Counted from the first letter of the stretch, positions 1-8,246 are shown. The stretch: 15,057 nucleotides of DNA from Thermoplasmata archaeon (GCA_008297795.1 VBQP01000043.1:1-15057), one strand, 5' to 3'. Program-made: numbers and translations. Notes: generated by a model not told the origin, from the sequence alone.

Positions 1-2638
1 TGAACGGAGATGAAATTACAGTTGTTGGCTCATCCGCTTCATCTGTTGAGCCTTCATCGCATGTTACGTTTGCAATGTTGTGGAGGATTGTTCCGTTCTC
101 CACATCATATTTTACTCTGGCAGTAATATCATATTCAACATAGTCTCCTGGAGAAAGTTTTGTTATATGCCATATTATGGTATGACCATTATCATATCCT
201 CCATCATCGGATACTATTGAAATTCTGGTCTCATCATAATCATCTATAACCCGCACATTTGTTGCATCCTCATTTCCTTCATTGGTAACATTGATTGAAT
301 ATGAAAGAATACCTCCTGATTCCACCGGATCAGGGTTATCGTGTTTTCTTACAACGAGGTCGGGAGCAGTAACTATGACCAGGTGGGTTTGGTAGTGGGT
401 GCTCTCTTTATTGGCAACCATATCTGTTGAATACCATCGTATCTGATTTATACCATAATGAGTCATCATAAATCTTGCAGATATTATTCCATCTGCAGGA
501 TTGCTATCGCCTTCACTATTATCCCATATGGTTTCGTTTGAAACCATCGTATCCACAAATCCATTGCCATCACTGTCCCACCATATCTCATAATGCAGGT
601 ACCTTATTCCAACTGAGCAATTACCGCTATCTGTACCATTGAGCCATATCGGGGTTTCATCTGTTACAGTATAAACCCCGTCTCCCTCGCCATCTATATC
701 TTTTGTTGTTACAGGGGGTGTATTGTCAACATGTACATAACTCCACTTTATCATTGTCGGTTCCTCAAGACACCAGAATGTGTCATTTCCACCCCATTCC
801 TCCCCCCAGTCATAAAACATTACCTCAACTGCACCATCGCCATCTATATCTCCAACCACAGGGGAGGTGTGTATAGGTCCGTTTGTCAGGAATCTGGATA
901 AAAGTGAACCATTCTGCCCGTACAATTTGTAAAGGTAACCGTCATCCGACCCTATGAATATGTACAGGCTTTTGCCCAAATCGCTTTTGGAATAAAAGCC
1001 CGTTCTGGCACAATCATGCCTGAACATAGGCCATTCAGAACTGTATAGAGAAGTTGTGTCTGAAAGTGCAGGGGATGAATAAACTGCTCCTCCAGTATAG
1101 TATTTCCACTCCATTGCACCTGTAACATTCAGACAATAAATGCTTCCATCCAGAGAACCGAAAACTATTTCGGGAAGACCATCTCCATCCACGTCGCCAA
1201 TTGCGGGCGAAGAATAAACTGCCCCATCAGTCTTGAAGCGCCACTGCATATTTCCCGTCTTTCCGTCAAGGCAGTAAAGATAGGTATCATTTGAGCCAAC
1301 CAAAATTTCAAGTTGCGGGTCATCGTCAATATTTGCTAAAGCCGCTGATGAATATACTGCAGCACCTGTGGTATAGTTCCACTCAACATGTCCATTCGCC
1401 CCATTCAAAACATAGAGATTTCCATCCAGAGAACCCACAACCACTTCCTTGCTCCCATCATCATCAACATCATCGACAGCTGGAGAGGCAATTATAGGCT
1501 CCCCATTATCAAATACCCATAGAACGTCCCAATCAGTGCCTTCGACTCCAAGGTCACCGTACTTCCATGGGAAATAAGGAGAACTTCCATCAAAACTTCG
1601 TGGCAGATGTATACCGTCATCCACGCCATCTGAGTTATCCCCATCAAAACACCAGACATTGTGGTATGGATTATTGCCTATCACCAGTTCCAACCCCTCC
1701 AAATTGGGATTATCATCGACAATATCAACCAGCGCAGGAGAAGAATGCCAGCAGAAACTTCCGCCTGTCTCCCCATGTGATGGAAACATCCACATAAAAC
1801 TGCCATCATTCTCCATTACCTCTACGTTCCATCCACTTGTTGTTCCTGCCGCTATTTCAGGCGTTCCGTCGCCATTTATATCACAGATTGCTGGCGAACT
1901 TCTTGCTTCGTCGGTTTCTGTAGGTCTTGCCCACAGTATGCTTCCGTTAGATGACCAGCACCGCCATATTCCGCCCTTGTATGCATAGCCGAGTTCAGGA
2001 TAATAATTGTTTACTTCATCACTTCCGCATACTATTTCTAGGTCGGGTGTGGAATTGAAAAGGTCTGCAATAGCCGGAGAAGAGCCAAAGACCATGAGTT
2101 TATACTTGTCTGCATAGTAACTGTACTCTTCCCAGCAGTGGGTGACTATGTGCTGGTAAGAGTGATTCCATTCCTCTCGCAGTGGCAGTTCTGTACCGAA
2201 TTCGCTATTGCCCACCTTGTCAGTGCTGTATGCCTTTATTCTGTGGTAACATGAAGAACTTATGGTAAAAGAAATGGAAATATCTGGAGAAGTGTCATCA
2301 TCGTTTGGGTCGTTATCATATACGGTGACATTTTTTTCTAAAGTTTCGAAAACGTCATCGCCATCAGCATCTTTCCAGACTTCATAGTGGGTCCAGTCCA
2401 CACCGCTCTCATCGGTTGCATTTACATATACAGTGGTATTTGTATTTATCCACCTCTCACCACCCATTTCAACAAGGGGAGATGCATACTCGATGGTGGT
2501 CGTAGGAGGAGATTCATCGCCAGCCCCGAGAAGACTTTGCCCCCGTGAATTATTCACATTCGGCAATATTGAGATTATTATCAGGATAACGCCGATTATC
2601 AAAAAAATGGCCAATTTTTTCTTGCTATGAGTACTCAT
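1..2638 (-). CDS. Large secreted beta-propeller surface protein with Ig-like and DUF11-type domains (3' end outside window)
   Basis: Open without a stop from ATG 2638-2636 to the window edge, at least 879 codons. The N-terminus (MSTHSKKK, then a hydrophobic stretch at about residues 9-26) is a signal peptide or membrane anchor. Residues about 44-145 form an Ig-like module (PPTTT opening, AYSTDKVGN ending). Residues about 180-610 are PQQ/FG-GAP-type propeller blades: recurring GSLDGNLYVLNG-like strands, VYSSPA turns, and calcium-loop motifs such as DINGDGTPEI and DVDGDGLPEI. The PQQ-family signature EWPMFRHD lies unusually late, inside the propeller. A second Ig-like module (about 637-747) and a DUF11-like region from about 758 (VTNEGNEDATNV) follow. 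A role in adhesion or carbohydrate binding at the cell surface is inference. A TATA element 28 bases upstream of the ATG suggests a leaderless mRNA. The start and reading frame are secure; the function is not. Confidence 0.88.
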   Translation of the reverse strand, partial: MSTHSKKKLAIFLIIGVILIIISILPNVNNSRGQSLLGAGDESPPTTTIEYASPLVEMGGERWINTNTTVYVNATDESGVDWTHYEVWKDADGDDVFETLEKNVTVYDNDPNDDDTSPDISISFTISSSCYHRIKAYSTDKVGNSEFGTELPLREEWNHSYQHIVTHCWEEYSYYADKYKLMVFGSSPAIADLFNSTPDLEIVCGSDEVNNYYPELGYAYKGGIWRCWSSNGSILWARPTETDEARSSPAICDINGDGTPEIAAGTTSGWNVEVMENDGSFMWMFPSHGETGGSFCWHSSPALVDIVDDNPNLEGLELVIGNNPYHNVWCFDGDNSDGVDDGIHLPRSFDGSSPYFPWKYGDLGVEGTDWDVLWVFDNGEPIIASPAVDDVDDDGSKEVVVGSLDGNLYVLNGANGHVEWNYTTGAAVYSSAALANIDDDPQLEILVGSNDTYLYCLDGKTGNMQWRFKTDGAVYSSPAIGDVDGDGLPEIVFGSLDGSIYCLNVTGAMEWKYYTGGAVYSSPALSDTTSLYSSEWPMFRHDCARTGFYSKSDLGKSLYIFIGSDDGYLYKLYGQNGSLLSRFLTNGPIHTSPVVGDIDGDGAVEVMFYDWGEEWGGNDTFWCLEEPTMIKWSYVHVDNTPPVTTKDIDGEGDGVYTVTDETPIWLNGTDSGNCSVGIRYLHYEIWWDSDGNGFVDTMVSNETIWDNSEGDSNPADGIISARFMMTHYGINQIRWYSTDMVANKESTHYQTHLVIVTAPDLVVRKHDNPDPVESGGILSYSINVTNEGNEDATNVRVIDDYDETRISIVSDDGGYDNGHTIIWHITKLSPGDYVEYDITARVKYDVENGTILHNIANVTCDEGSTDEADEPTTVISSPF

Positions 2639-2644
2639 ATAGTC

Positions 2645-2669
2645 TTTAAATGCATTGCATACATTTAAA
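2645..2669. repeat. Inverted repeat TTTAAATG-N9-CATTTAAA in a promoter
   Basis: Perfect 8-base arms (2645-2652 and 2662-2669) flank the spacer CATTGCATA. The right arm is the TATA region of the leftward surface-protein gene and the left arm ends just before its ATG. The dyad spans the core promoter, which is where a repressor would sit. An operator role is inference only; AT-rich dyads also arise by chance. Confidence 0.45.
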
Positions 2670-2670
2670 A
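2663..2670 (-). promoter_or_regulatory. TATA box of the large surface-protein gene
   Basis: The minus strand reads TTTTAAAT, centred about 28 bases upstream of the ATG at 2638. This is the archaeal TATA-to-start distance, so transcription should begin at or within a base or two of the ATG. The element forms one arm of an inverted repeat (2645-2669). Confidence 0.55.
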
Positions 2671-2731
2671 TTAACCTTCAAAAACCAAAGATTTCATATA
2701 TCCTCCCCACATATACTTATTCTGGGATGGG

Positions 2732-4117
2732 ATGTTCAGCAGAGCGATGAAAGATGCATCGAAAATATCAGATTTACTTATGAGGCAGGAAGAAATCCAT
2801 ATTGTCACACACATAGATGCAGATGGGATAGCCGCAGGCACAATAGCAAAAAAATCTCTGGATAGAGAGGGCATCGAGAATACCATCCGGTTTGTAAAAC
2901 AACTTGACGAAGATACGATAGAGGAAATAAAAGATACGGGAAAAATGACATGGTTCACAGACCTTGGCAGCGGCATAATTTCAAAACTTGATGGACTCGA
3001 CTATGTGATTACAGACCATCACATGCCCGACATCGATGGAGGAAAAAGGATACATAACTGGAGGCATTTCAATCCCCATACATATGGTATTGACGGAAGC
3101 AAATCCATATCAGGAGCGGGGCTTGCGTACATGATATCAATTTCAATGAATCGTGAAAACAGGGATATGGCAGACCTTGCAATGGTAGGTGCCTCTGGAG
3201 ATTTGCAGGATGCTGCTCTGTGCAGGTTTTTTGGCTGGAACAGGAAAATAATAGATATTGGGAAAAAAGAGGGGGTGCTTGGCACAATGGTAGATTTGAG
3301 GATGTTCGGGAGACATACCAGGCCCCTTTACAAACTCCTTCAATATTCGGATGATCCTTTCTTTCCAGGGCTTTCTGGAAGAGAGAGCGCATGCATATCA
3401 TTTTTGAAAAGCCTTGGGATAAGCGATGGAGGCAGGGAAAAAAGATGGATAGAACTATCTCCGGATGATAGAAAGAGGGTTACTTCCGCCCTGGTCAAAC
3501 TCCTGATATCAAAGGGATTTGGAAGTGCGTTTTCCTCCCGCCTTGTCGGAGAGGTGTGCGAACTGAAGCGCGAAAAAGCAGGAACAGAATTGAGAGATGT
3601 GAAAGAATATGCTACTCTGCTAAATTCAACGGCGAGATATGGATATGCAGAGGTGGGAATGAGAATATGCATGGGGGACAGGGAGGAGTACCTCAAAAAA
3701 GCAAATGACCTTCTCAAAAACCATCGCAGGCATATTGTGAATGGCATACAGTTTGTTAAAAAAGAAGGTGTTCAGGAGTATGGCATGCTCCAGTACTTCA
3801 ACGCAGGCGATCACATAAGGGATACAGTTGTGGGGATAATAGCCGGCATAATACTTCATTCAAGAGAAGCAAAAAATGACAATCCCATAGTTGTATTCGC
3901 CGATAAAGATGGCAGGGAAGTGAAAGCCTCCGCAAGAACAACCGCACCCCTGGTAAGCAGAGGGGTTGATCTCTCAAAGGCGATGCAGAAAGCAGCATAC
4001 CAGTTGGGCGGCACCGGCGGCGGGCACGAGATGGCGGCAGGCGCCACAATCCCCAGAGGGACAGAAGATGAATTCCTCAAAATGCTGGACAAAGAGATAA
4101 GGAATCAACTAACCTGA
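2732..4117 (+). CDS. RecJ/GAN-like single-stranded DNA exonuclease, DHH-DHHA1 family
   Basis: 461 aa, typical length for archaeal RecJ-like/GAN proteins. The DHH phosphoesterase domain shows HIDADG (27-32), DLGSG (76-80) and DHH (94-96), the ligands of the two-metal (Mn) centre. The C-terminal DHHA1 nucleic-acid-binding domain carries GGTGGGHEMAAG (426-437). The family removes nucleotides from single-stranded DNA or RNA; in some archaea the protein (GAN) binds GINS of the replicative helicase. Whether this copy is GAN, a RecJ repair nuclease or an RNA exonuclease cannot be told from sequence. Start: ATG 2732 follows a weak GGGATGG. ATG 2747 (residue 6) is also possible because an AT-rich ACTTATT lies about 29 bases before it. 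Divergent from the surface-protein gene and convergent with the FKBP gene 30 bases away. A GC-rich patch covers the DHHA1 motif. Confidence 0.93.
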   Translation: MFSRAMKDASKISDLLMRQEEIHIVTHIDADGIAAGTIAKKSLDREGIENTIRFVKQLDEDTIEEIKDTGKMTWFTDLGSGIISKLDGLDYVITDHHMPDIDGGKRIHNWRHFNPHTYGIDGSKSISGAGLAYMISISMNRENRDMADLAMVGASGDLQDAALCRFFGWNRKIIDIGKKEGVLGTMVDLRMFGRHTRPLYKLLQYSDDPFFPGLSGRESACISFLKSLGISDGGREKRWIELSPDDRKRVTSALVKLLISKGFGSAFSSRLVGEVCELKREKAGTELRDVKEYATLLNSTARYGYAEVGMRICMGDREEYLKKANDLLKNHRRHIVNGIQFVKKEGVQEYGMLQYFNAGDHIRDTVVGIIAGIILHSREAKNDNPIVVFADKDGREVKASARTTAPLVSRGVDLSKAMQKAAYQLGGTGGGHEMAAGATIPRGTEDEFLKMLDKEIRNQLT

Positions 4118-4147
4118 ACAGCCCTTTATTCAAATGTTCTAAATGTC

Positions 4148-5203
4148 TCAGACCCTGTATATTTTAATCAACTTCACTTTGAAATACACGGTCTTGCCTG
4201 CCATGCTGCTGAAGGTATAGCCATTTGCTTCAAGGTCTTCTTTCAGATAATCCTGAGGGATGTCATCAAAAATTCTTGTCACGTTGAAAGTTCTGTTAAA
4301 ACTCAATGTCTTGTTTATCTCAAAATAGTGTGTTTCATTGCCATAAGTCACAGAGACATTTATTTTATCATCGGTCACATTTTCCACGGTATAAACATAT
4401 CCATAATAGGTGAAATTAGAACCCACTTTTGGATTTGTTACAAGGGTGATGGTGGTATCGTTAAAAGATGCTTCTGTGGCATTTTCCCAGAAAGGATACA
4501 GTGTGATGCCGTGCAACTCATTTGGAGTGGTTTTGAGTGTTGCATTTGTCTCGTTGAAAGAGATTACTTCTGTGGCATTTTCCCAGAGCCAGTAAGGGAA
4601 AAGAATGGTATTGGAACCCCATTGATAGGCAGGCACTGTGAATTTTTCTCCTATTTCTGGCATCCATTTGAAGTCTATTGTCATATTTTCCGGGTCCACA
4701 TCCGTTATCATAAATTTCAGATTTGGTCCCATAAAATCTGATGAAAAATTCACCCCTTTTTTGACAGGCAATCCATATGCTTCTTCGGGAGGTATAGGGC
4801 CTATGATCTTCTCATCACCTTCTCCCATTCCTTTCATACCCTCCAAAAGCCCTTTTATCTGGGATACTCTTCGCCCTTCTATTCTGCCCAGGCTGCTGTA
4901 ATCCCATCCCTCCGGGTATTTCGATGCAGGAGTATCTCCGATATATCCTTTCATAGAGGTGAGGGAATAATTTGTTTCGTCAAAAGGTGTATCTTTTGTT
5001 ATATTATCGCCGCTGCCAAAAGAGGAATCAAATATGCTTCCATTCTCAAAGTACCCTATATAATAGAATTCAACAAAATCTCCTTTCTCAACCTTTAAAG
5101 GCTGGTGCTCCTTCCATATTTCATATCCATAGTACCCGCTTGCCGCCCCCGCAAGGAGAACAAGGGCAATGATTGCAACAATTACAGATTTTTCCAGTTT
5201 CAT
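4148..5203 (-). CDS. Membrane-anchored extracellular FKBP-type peptidyl-prolyl isomerase with a large insert
   Basis: 351 aa. The N-terminal hydrophobic helix (about 7-25) is a signal anchor, so the rest faces outside. FKBP hallmarks are VEFYYIGYFENGSIFDSS (44-61), EGMKGMGEGDEKIIGPIPPE (121-140, followed by EAYG) and the last strand AGKTVYFKVKLIKI (335-348). The family catalyses cis-trans isomerisation at proline and acts as a chaperone. Between about 150 and 330 lies an insert far bigger than a standard FKBP flap, with an internal duplication (about 202-226 and 236-256) that includes an exact 21-base DNA repeat. There are 17 N-x-S/T sequons (first N54, last N307), so heavy glycosylation is likely. 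The start is supported by GAGAGGG about five bases upstream. The ATG overlaps the aminotransferase stop (ATGA, 5200-5203), so the two are translationally coupled. Isomerase activity is likely, not certain. Confidence 0.88.
   Translation of the reverse strand: MKLEKSVIVAIIALVLLAGAASGYYGYEIWKEHQPLKVEKGDFVEFYYIGYFENGSIFDSSFGSGDNITKDTPFDETNYSLTSMKGYIGDTPASKYPEGWDYSSLGRIEGRRVSQIKGLLEGMKGMGEGDEKIIGPIPPEEAYGLPVKKGVNFSSDFMGPNLKFMITDVDPENMTIDFKWMPEIGEKFTVPAYQWGSNTILFPYWLWENATEVISFNETNATLKTTPNELHGITLYPFWENATEASFNDTTITLVTNPKVGSNFTYYGYVYTVENVTDDKINVSVTYGNETHYFEINKTLSFNRTFNVTRIFDDIPQDYLKEDLEANGYTFSSMAGKTVYFKVKLIKIYRV
4471..4587. repeat. Internal tandem duplication, exact 21-base copies 96 bases apart
   Basis: Copies at 4471-4491 and 4567-4587 are identical over 21 bases (beginning CTTCTGTGGC on the plus strand) and lie 96 bases, or 32 codons, apart in frame inside the FKBP-like gene. 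They encode the WENATE part of two similar protein repeats. Identity at third codon positions points to a fairly recent duplication or gene conversion. Confidence 0.75.
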
Positions 5204-6408
5204 TTTATCCCTCTCATGAAAGATTCAAGTCTATTAAAGGCTTCCTCCAGCATTTCCATCGGGGGCAATGTAACAGCACGGAAGTGGTTCTTCCCATATT
5301 CAGGAGAAAAACCAGAGCCATGAACAAGAAGCACATGTGCATTGTGCAAAACGTCAAGTACAAATTCTTTGTCGTTTTTCCATCCGTCGATAGCCTCTAT
5401 TTTCGGAAATATGTAAAAAGCGCCGTCCGGCTTTGTGGATGATATGCCTTCTATTTCATTCAACCTCTTATATGCAAAATCGCTCCTTTTTTTCAACTTG
5501 CCGACCATATCAGGTATGTGATCCTGAGGACCCCTCAGTGCAGCTATCATAGCCCGCTGGCACACAGAATTTGCGCAAAGCCTTGCCCTTGCTATCCTGA
5601 GAAATGCATCCTTTATGCGGTCAAGTTTGCCATCAACGTTGTTAAAAATAGCATATCCCATCCTCCAGCCAGGAACAAGATAAACTTTTGAAAAACCATT
5701 GAATGTTATAATCGGTACATCTTTGGCGAGAGATGCTGTCGCGTAATGGCGCTTCTCAAAAACAATGTCATCATATATTTCATCTGAGACAACCGCAATG
5801 TTATTTTCTGCTGCTATATCCGCCATCTCTTTTATCGTTTTTCTTGGATATACCGCCCCTGTGGGATTGTTTGGGTTTATTATTACCAGGGCTTTTGTCC
5901 TCTCGGTTATTTTTTTTCTTATATCTTCAACATCGGGCTGCCAGTTTTCTTCCTCTATGGTGCGGTAAGCAACAGGCTCTGCCCCGTTAAAACGCGTAAC
6001 AAGGTTGTAGGGAGGGTATGTGGGGCCTGGCACAAGTATCTCATCCCCTGCATTCAAACTTGCCGAAAGGAAAATCTGCAGGGTTTCTGTAACCCCTGTT
6101 GTGATACATATATCATCAGGGTCGTAATCCATGCCATTTCTTCTTTTCTCTCTCGCTGCTATTTCTTCTCTCAATTCCCTGTAACCCTCTGAAGGGGCAT
6201 AGCCATTATACCCGTCCATGGCTGCCTTGCAAAGCGCCTCTTTTATGTGGGGGGGCGTGTCGAAATCGTAGGCAATTGGGTCACCGATATTCAGCTTCAA
6301 AATTTTAATGCCTTTCTCCTCAAGTTTCCTTGCCGGTACAACAACCTCCCTTATTGCATAGGAAACTCCCTGCGAGCGCTCTGAGGGTTCTATCATGAAA
6401 TTTCCCAT
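5200..6408 (-). CDS. PLP-dependent aminotransferase class I/II, probably alanine aminotransferase (AlaT/AlaA-like)
   Basis: 402 aa from the first ATG. Fold-type I motifs: NPNNPTG (179-184 region), SDEIYDD (208-214), the Schiff-base lysine K241 in FNGFSKVYLVPGWRMGY, R249, and R377 in NHFRAVTLPP for the substrate carboxylate. The opening (SYAIREVVVPARKLEEKG, then LNIGDP) resembles archaeal and bacterial alanine aminotransferases that interconvert alanine/2-oxoglutarate and pyruvate/glutamate in the cytoplasm. Substrate choice is inferred from this resemblance; an aspartate or aromatic enzyme is less likely. Start: a TATA-like TATTTATT (6421-6428) is centred about 28 bases before the second ATG (6396-6394, residue 5), and no Shine-Dalgarno site precedes either, so a leaderless 398-aa product from residue 5 is probable. 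First gene of a two-gene unit with the FKBP protein. Confidence 0.93.
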   Translation of the reverse strand: MGNFMIEPSERSQGVSYAIREVVVPARKLEEKGIKILKLNIGDPIAYDFDTPPHIKEALCKAAMDGYNGYAPSEGYRELREEIAAREKRRNGMDYDPDDICITTGVTETLQIFLSASLNAGDEILVPGPTYPPYNLVTRFNGAEPVAYRTIEEENWQPDVEDIRKKITERTKALVIINPNNPTGAVYPRKTIKEMADIAAENNIAVVSDEIYDDIVFEKRHYATASLAKDVPIITFNGFSKVYLVPGWRMGYAIFNNVDGKLDRIKDAFLRIARARLCANSVCQRAMIAALRGPQDHIPDMVGKLKKRSDFAYKRLNEIEGISSTKPDGAFYIFPKIEAIDGWKNDKEFVLDVLHNAHVLLVHGSGFSPEYGKNHFRAVTLPPMEMLEEAFNRLESFMRGIK

Positions 6409-6420
6409 ATATGCATGAGT

Positions 6421-6428
6421 AATAAATA
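6421..6428 (-). promoter_or_regulatory. TATA-like element of the aminotransferase-FKBP unit
   Basis: The minus strand reads TATTTATT. Its centre is about 28 bases from the second in-frame ATG (6396) but only about 16 from the first (6408), so it decides for the inner start if transcription follows the usual archaeal spacing. Confidence 0.45.
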
Positions 6429-6463
6429 GTTATTGTTTTTTGGAAAAACGGTGTTCAAAAAAG

Positions 6464-6470
6464 ATATATA
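6464..6470 (+). promoter_or_regulatory. TATA box of the NosD/PKD surface-protein gene
   Basis: ATATATA centred 26 bases upstream of the ATG at 6493, predicting a leaderless mRNA. TGCATTTAAA (6478-6487) lies between the box and the ATG. Confidence 0.55.
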
Positions 6471-6492
6471 CAAACTCTGCATTTAAAGGGAG

Positions 6493-8229
6493 ATGAAATA
6501 TGGCGCTGTTTTACTGGCAATAATTATAGCCCTGCCTCTCGTGACCGTACAACTGCAGGGAGATGCATCAAGCCCTTCCGTTCTGTACGTGGGCGGCTCG
6601 GGCACAGGAAATTACACCACTATCCAGGGCGCCATCAATGCTGCAAATGATGGCGATACCATTTATGTTTATCCAGGCACATACAAAGAAAATATTGTGG
6701 TAAGCAAAGGGGTGAATATCGTTGGCACAGATGCGACCATTGATGGAGGTAAGGTAGGAGATGCAGTGCTGATAACAGCCAACCATACTTCAATATCGGG
6801 ATTTAGAATAGAAAATAGCAGCACCACAGGCGCAGGAATAGTTATAGAAGCATGTTATGTGGAAATACATGAGTGCACAATTAAGAATAATTTTTACGGC
6901 ATCTACACGGGATATTGTAATATCAGCATATCACATAATAATTTCCTTGGAAATTCCCACAATGCATGGGATACTGGAGGGAATGACTGGGATGACGGAA
7001 CAGAAGGCAATTACTGGGATGACTATGCAGGAAGTGATGAAAATATGGATGGCATAGGAGACTCACCTTATGCTATAGAAGGCGGAATAAGTTTTGATAA
7101 CCACCCCCTGATATATCCATATGGCAAACCTGTTGCGATTTTTATGCACACCCCTAATGGATTTCAGATGGAATTCGATGGCTCTTTCTCTATAGATTAC
7201 AGCGGTATTATTGAGAATTACACCTGGAATTTCGGAGATGGGAACATAAGTTACGGACAGAAAGTAAACCATACATATGCCAGCAACGGCATATATGAGG
7301 TAACTCTCACCGTGAAAGATGATAATGGGAAAACAGGCAACTCAAGCAAGGAAGTCATAGTTGATACAGAGGCACCCTCAACAACATGCAGTCTGATTCC
7401 TCCTGCCCCAAATGGTGAAAGCGAATGGTACATAAGCGGCGTTTGGCTCGATTTCAATGCATCTGATTTGCTGTCAGGTGTAAATTATACAGAATACAGG
7501 GTGGACAGTAATGACTGGGAGGAATACACAGGAAATGCTTCGATAAAGAAAGATGGAAGCCACTATATCCAGTATTACTCTGTGGACAGGTATGGAAATT
7601 CGGAAACAGTAAAGCATTTCTCCTTAAAAATAGATAGAACGCCCCCATACACTATTGCCGAGCCACAGGAGAATGAAAGCACATGGTACAGAACAGATAC
7701 AATTGTCACTCTGGAAGGGCATGATAATACCTCAGGCATATATGCGGTAAAATATAGGATAAACGGAGGGGTGTTTGTTCAATACAATCAAGAGATAAAT
7801 ATAACTTCAGAAGGCATACACACAATAGAATACTTCTCAAAAGATATTGCAGGCAATGCAGAAAAACTGAAGAGCATGGAAGTGAAAATAGATAAAACAG
7901 CCCCGTCTCTGGATGTAAAGGCGCCGAGAAAGTCATATCTTTATATAATGGGCAGGGAGATAATGCCTCTCGATGGATTCGACAATTCTGCAATTATTGT
8001 GGGAAGCATGAACGTGGATGCAGATGTCAGGGACAAAATTTCGGGTGTGGAGAAGGCGGAGTTTTATGTTGACAATGCTCTAAAACAAACTGTTTCAAAA
8101 GCACCTTACATCTGGACATGGAATGAAGTTGCTGTGGGCCCCTACACCCTGAAGGTTGTTGCATACGACAATGCAGGTAATAAAGTGAGTACTGAGGTGC
8201 CCTTTATAATCTTCAACTTGCAGTATTGA
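6493..8229 (+). CDS. Secreted NosD-type beta-helix / PKD / OmpL47-like surface protein
   Basis: 578 aa. A signal peptide covers about residues 3-24. Residues about 31-210 are a NosD/pectin-lyase-like right-handed beta-helix: YTTIQGAINAANDGDTIYVY (41-60), then the archaeal cap GNYWDDYAG...DGIGDSPYAI (172-195). A PKD domain follows (about 212-291, with YTWNFGDG at 243-250 and NHTYASNGIYEVTLTV at 259-274). Two OmpL47-like Ig repeats (about 295-382 and 384-468) each end KIDRTPP/KIDKTAP after a V/K-D-x-x-GN motif. A last Ig-like domain runs about 471-575. There is no C-terminal anchor (it ends FNLQY), so it is either released or held by non-covalent contacts. A role in binding surface glycans or S-layer is inference. 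Monocistronic by layout: its own TATA box upstream, and the next gene has its own too. Confidence 0.9.
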   Translation: MKYGAVLLAIIIALPLVTVQLQGDASSPSVLYVGGSGTGNYTTIQGAINAANDGDTIYVYPGTYKENIVVSKGVNIVGTDATIDGGKVGDAVLITANHTSISGFRIENSSTTGAGIVIEACYVEIHECTIKNNFYGIYTGYCNISISHNNFLGNSHNAWDTGGNDWDDGTEGNYWDDYAGSDENMDGIGDSPYAIEGGISFDNHPLIYPYGKPVAIFMHTPNGFQMEFDGSFSIDYSGIIENYTWNFGDGNISYGQKVNHTYASNGIYEVTLTVKDDNGKTGNSSKEVIVDTEAPSTTCSLIPPAPNGESEWYISGVWLDFNASDLLSGVNYTEYRVDSNDWEEYTGNASIKKDGSHYIQYYSVDRYGNSETVKHFSLKIDRTPPYTIAEPQENESTWYRTDTIVTLEGHDNTSGIYAVKYRINGGVFVQYNQEINITSEGIHTIEYFSKDIAGNAEKLKSMEVKIDKTAPSLDVKAPRKSYLYIMGREIMPLDGFDNSAIIVGSMNVDADVRDKISGVEKAEFYVDNALKQTVSKAPYIWTWNEVAVGPYTLKVVAYDNAGNKVSTEVPFIIFNLQY

Positions 8230-8246
8230 TAAAAAAGTTTAAGTTC

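Noticed and set aside
1100..1500. Regularly spaced near-repeats that could suggest a CRISPR-like or satellite array
   Set aside because: They are diverged coding repeats of propeller blades at about 45-codon spacing in one open frame, not short identical repeats with unique spacers.
1659..1988. Plus-strand open frames opposite the large surface-protein gene
   Set aside because: The minus-strand frame is open for all 879 codons with clear propeller motifs; the plus-strand products show no domain features.
3340..3747. 135-codon minus-strand frame opposite the DHH nuclease
   Set aside because: It is a shadow of a gene with complete catalytic motifs on the other strand.
4328..4741. 137-codon plus-strand frame opposite the FKBP gene
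   Set aside because: It is antisense to the conserved insert and repeats, with an unlikely composition and no promoter or ribosome binding site.
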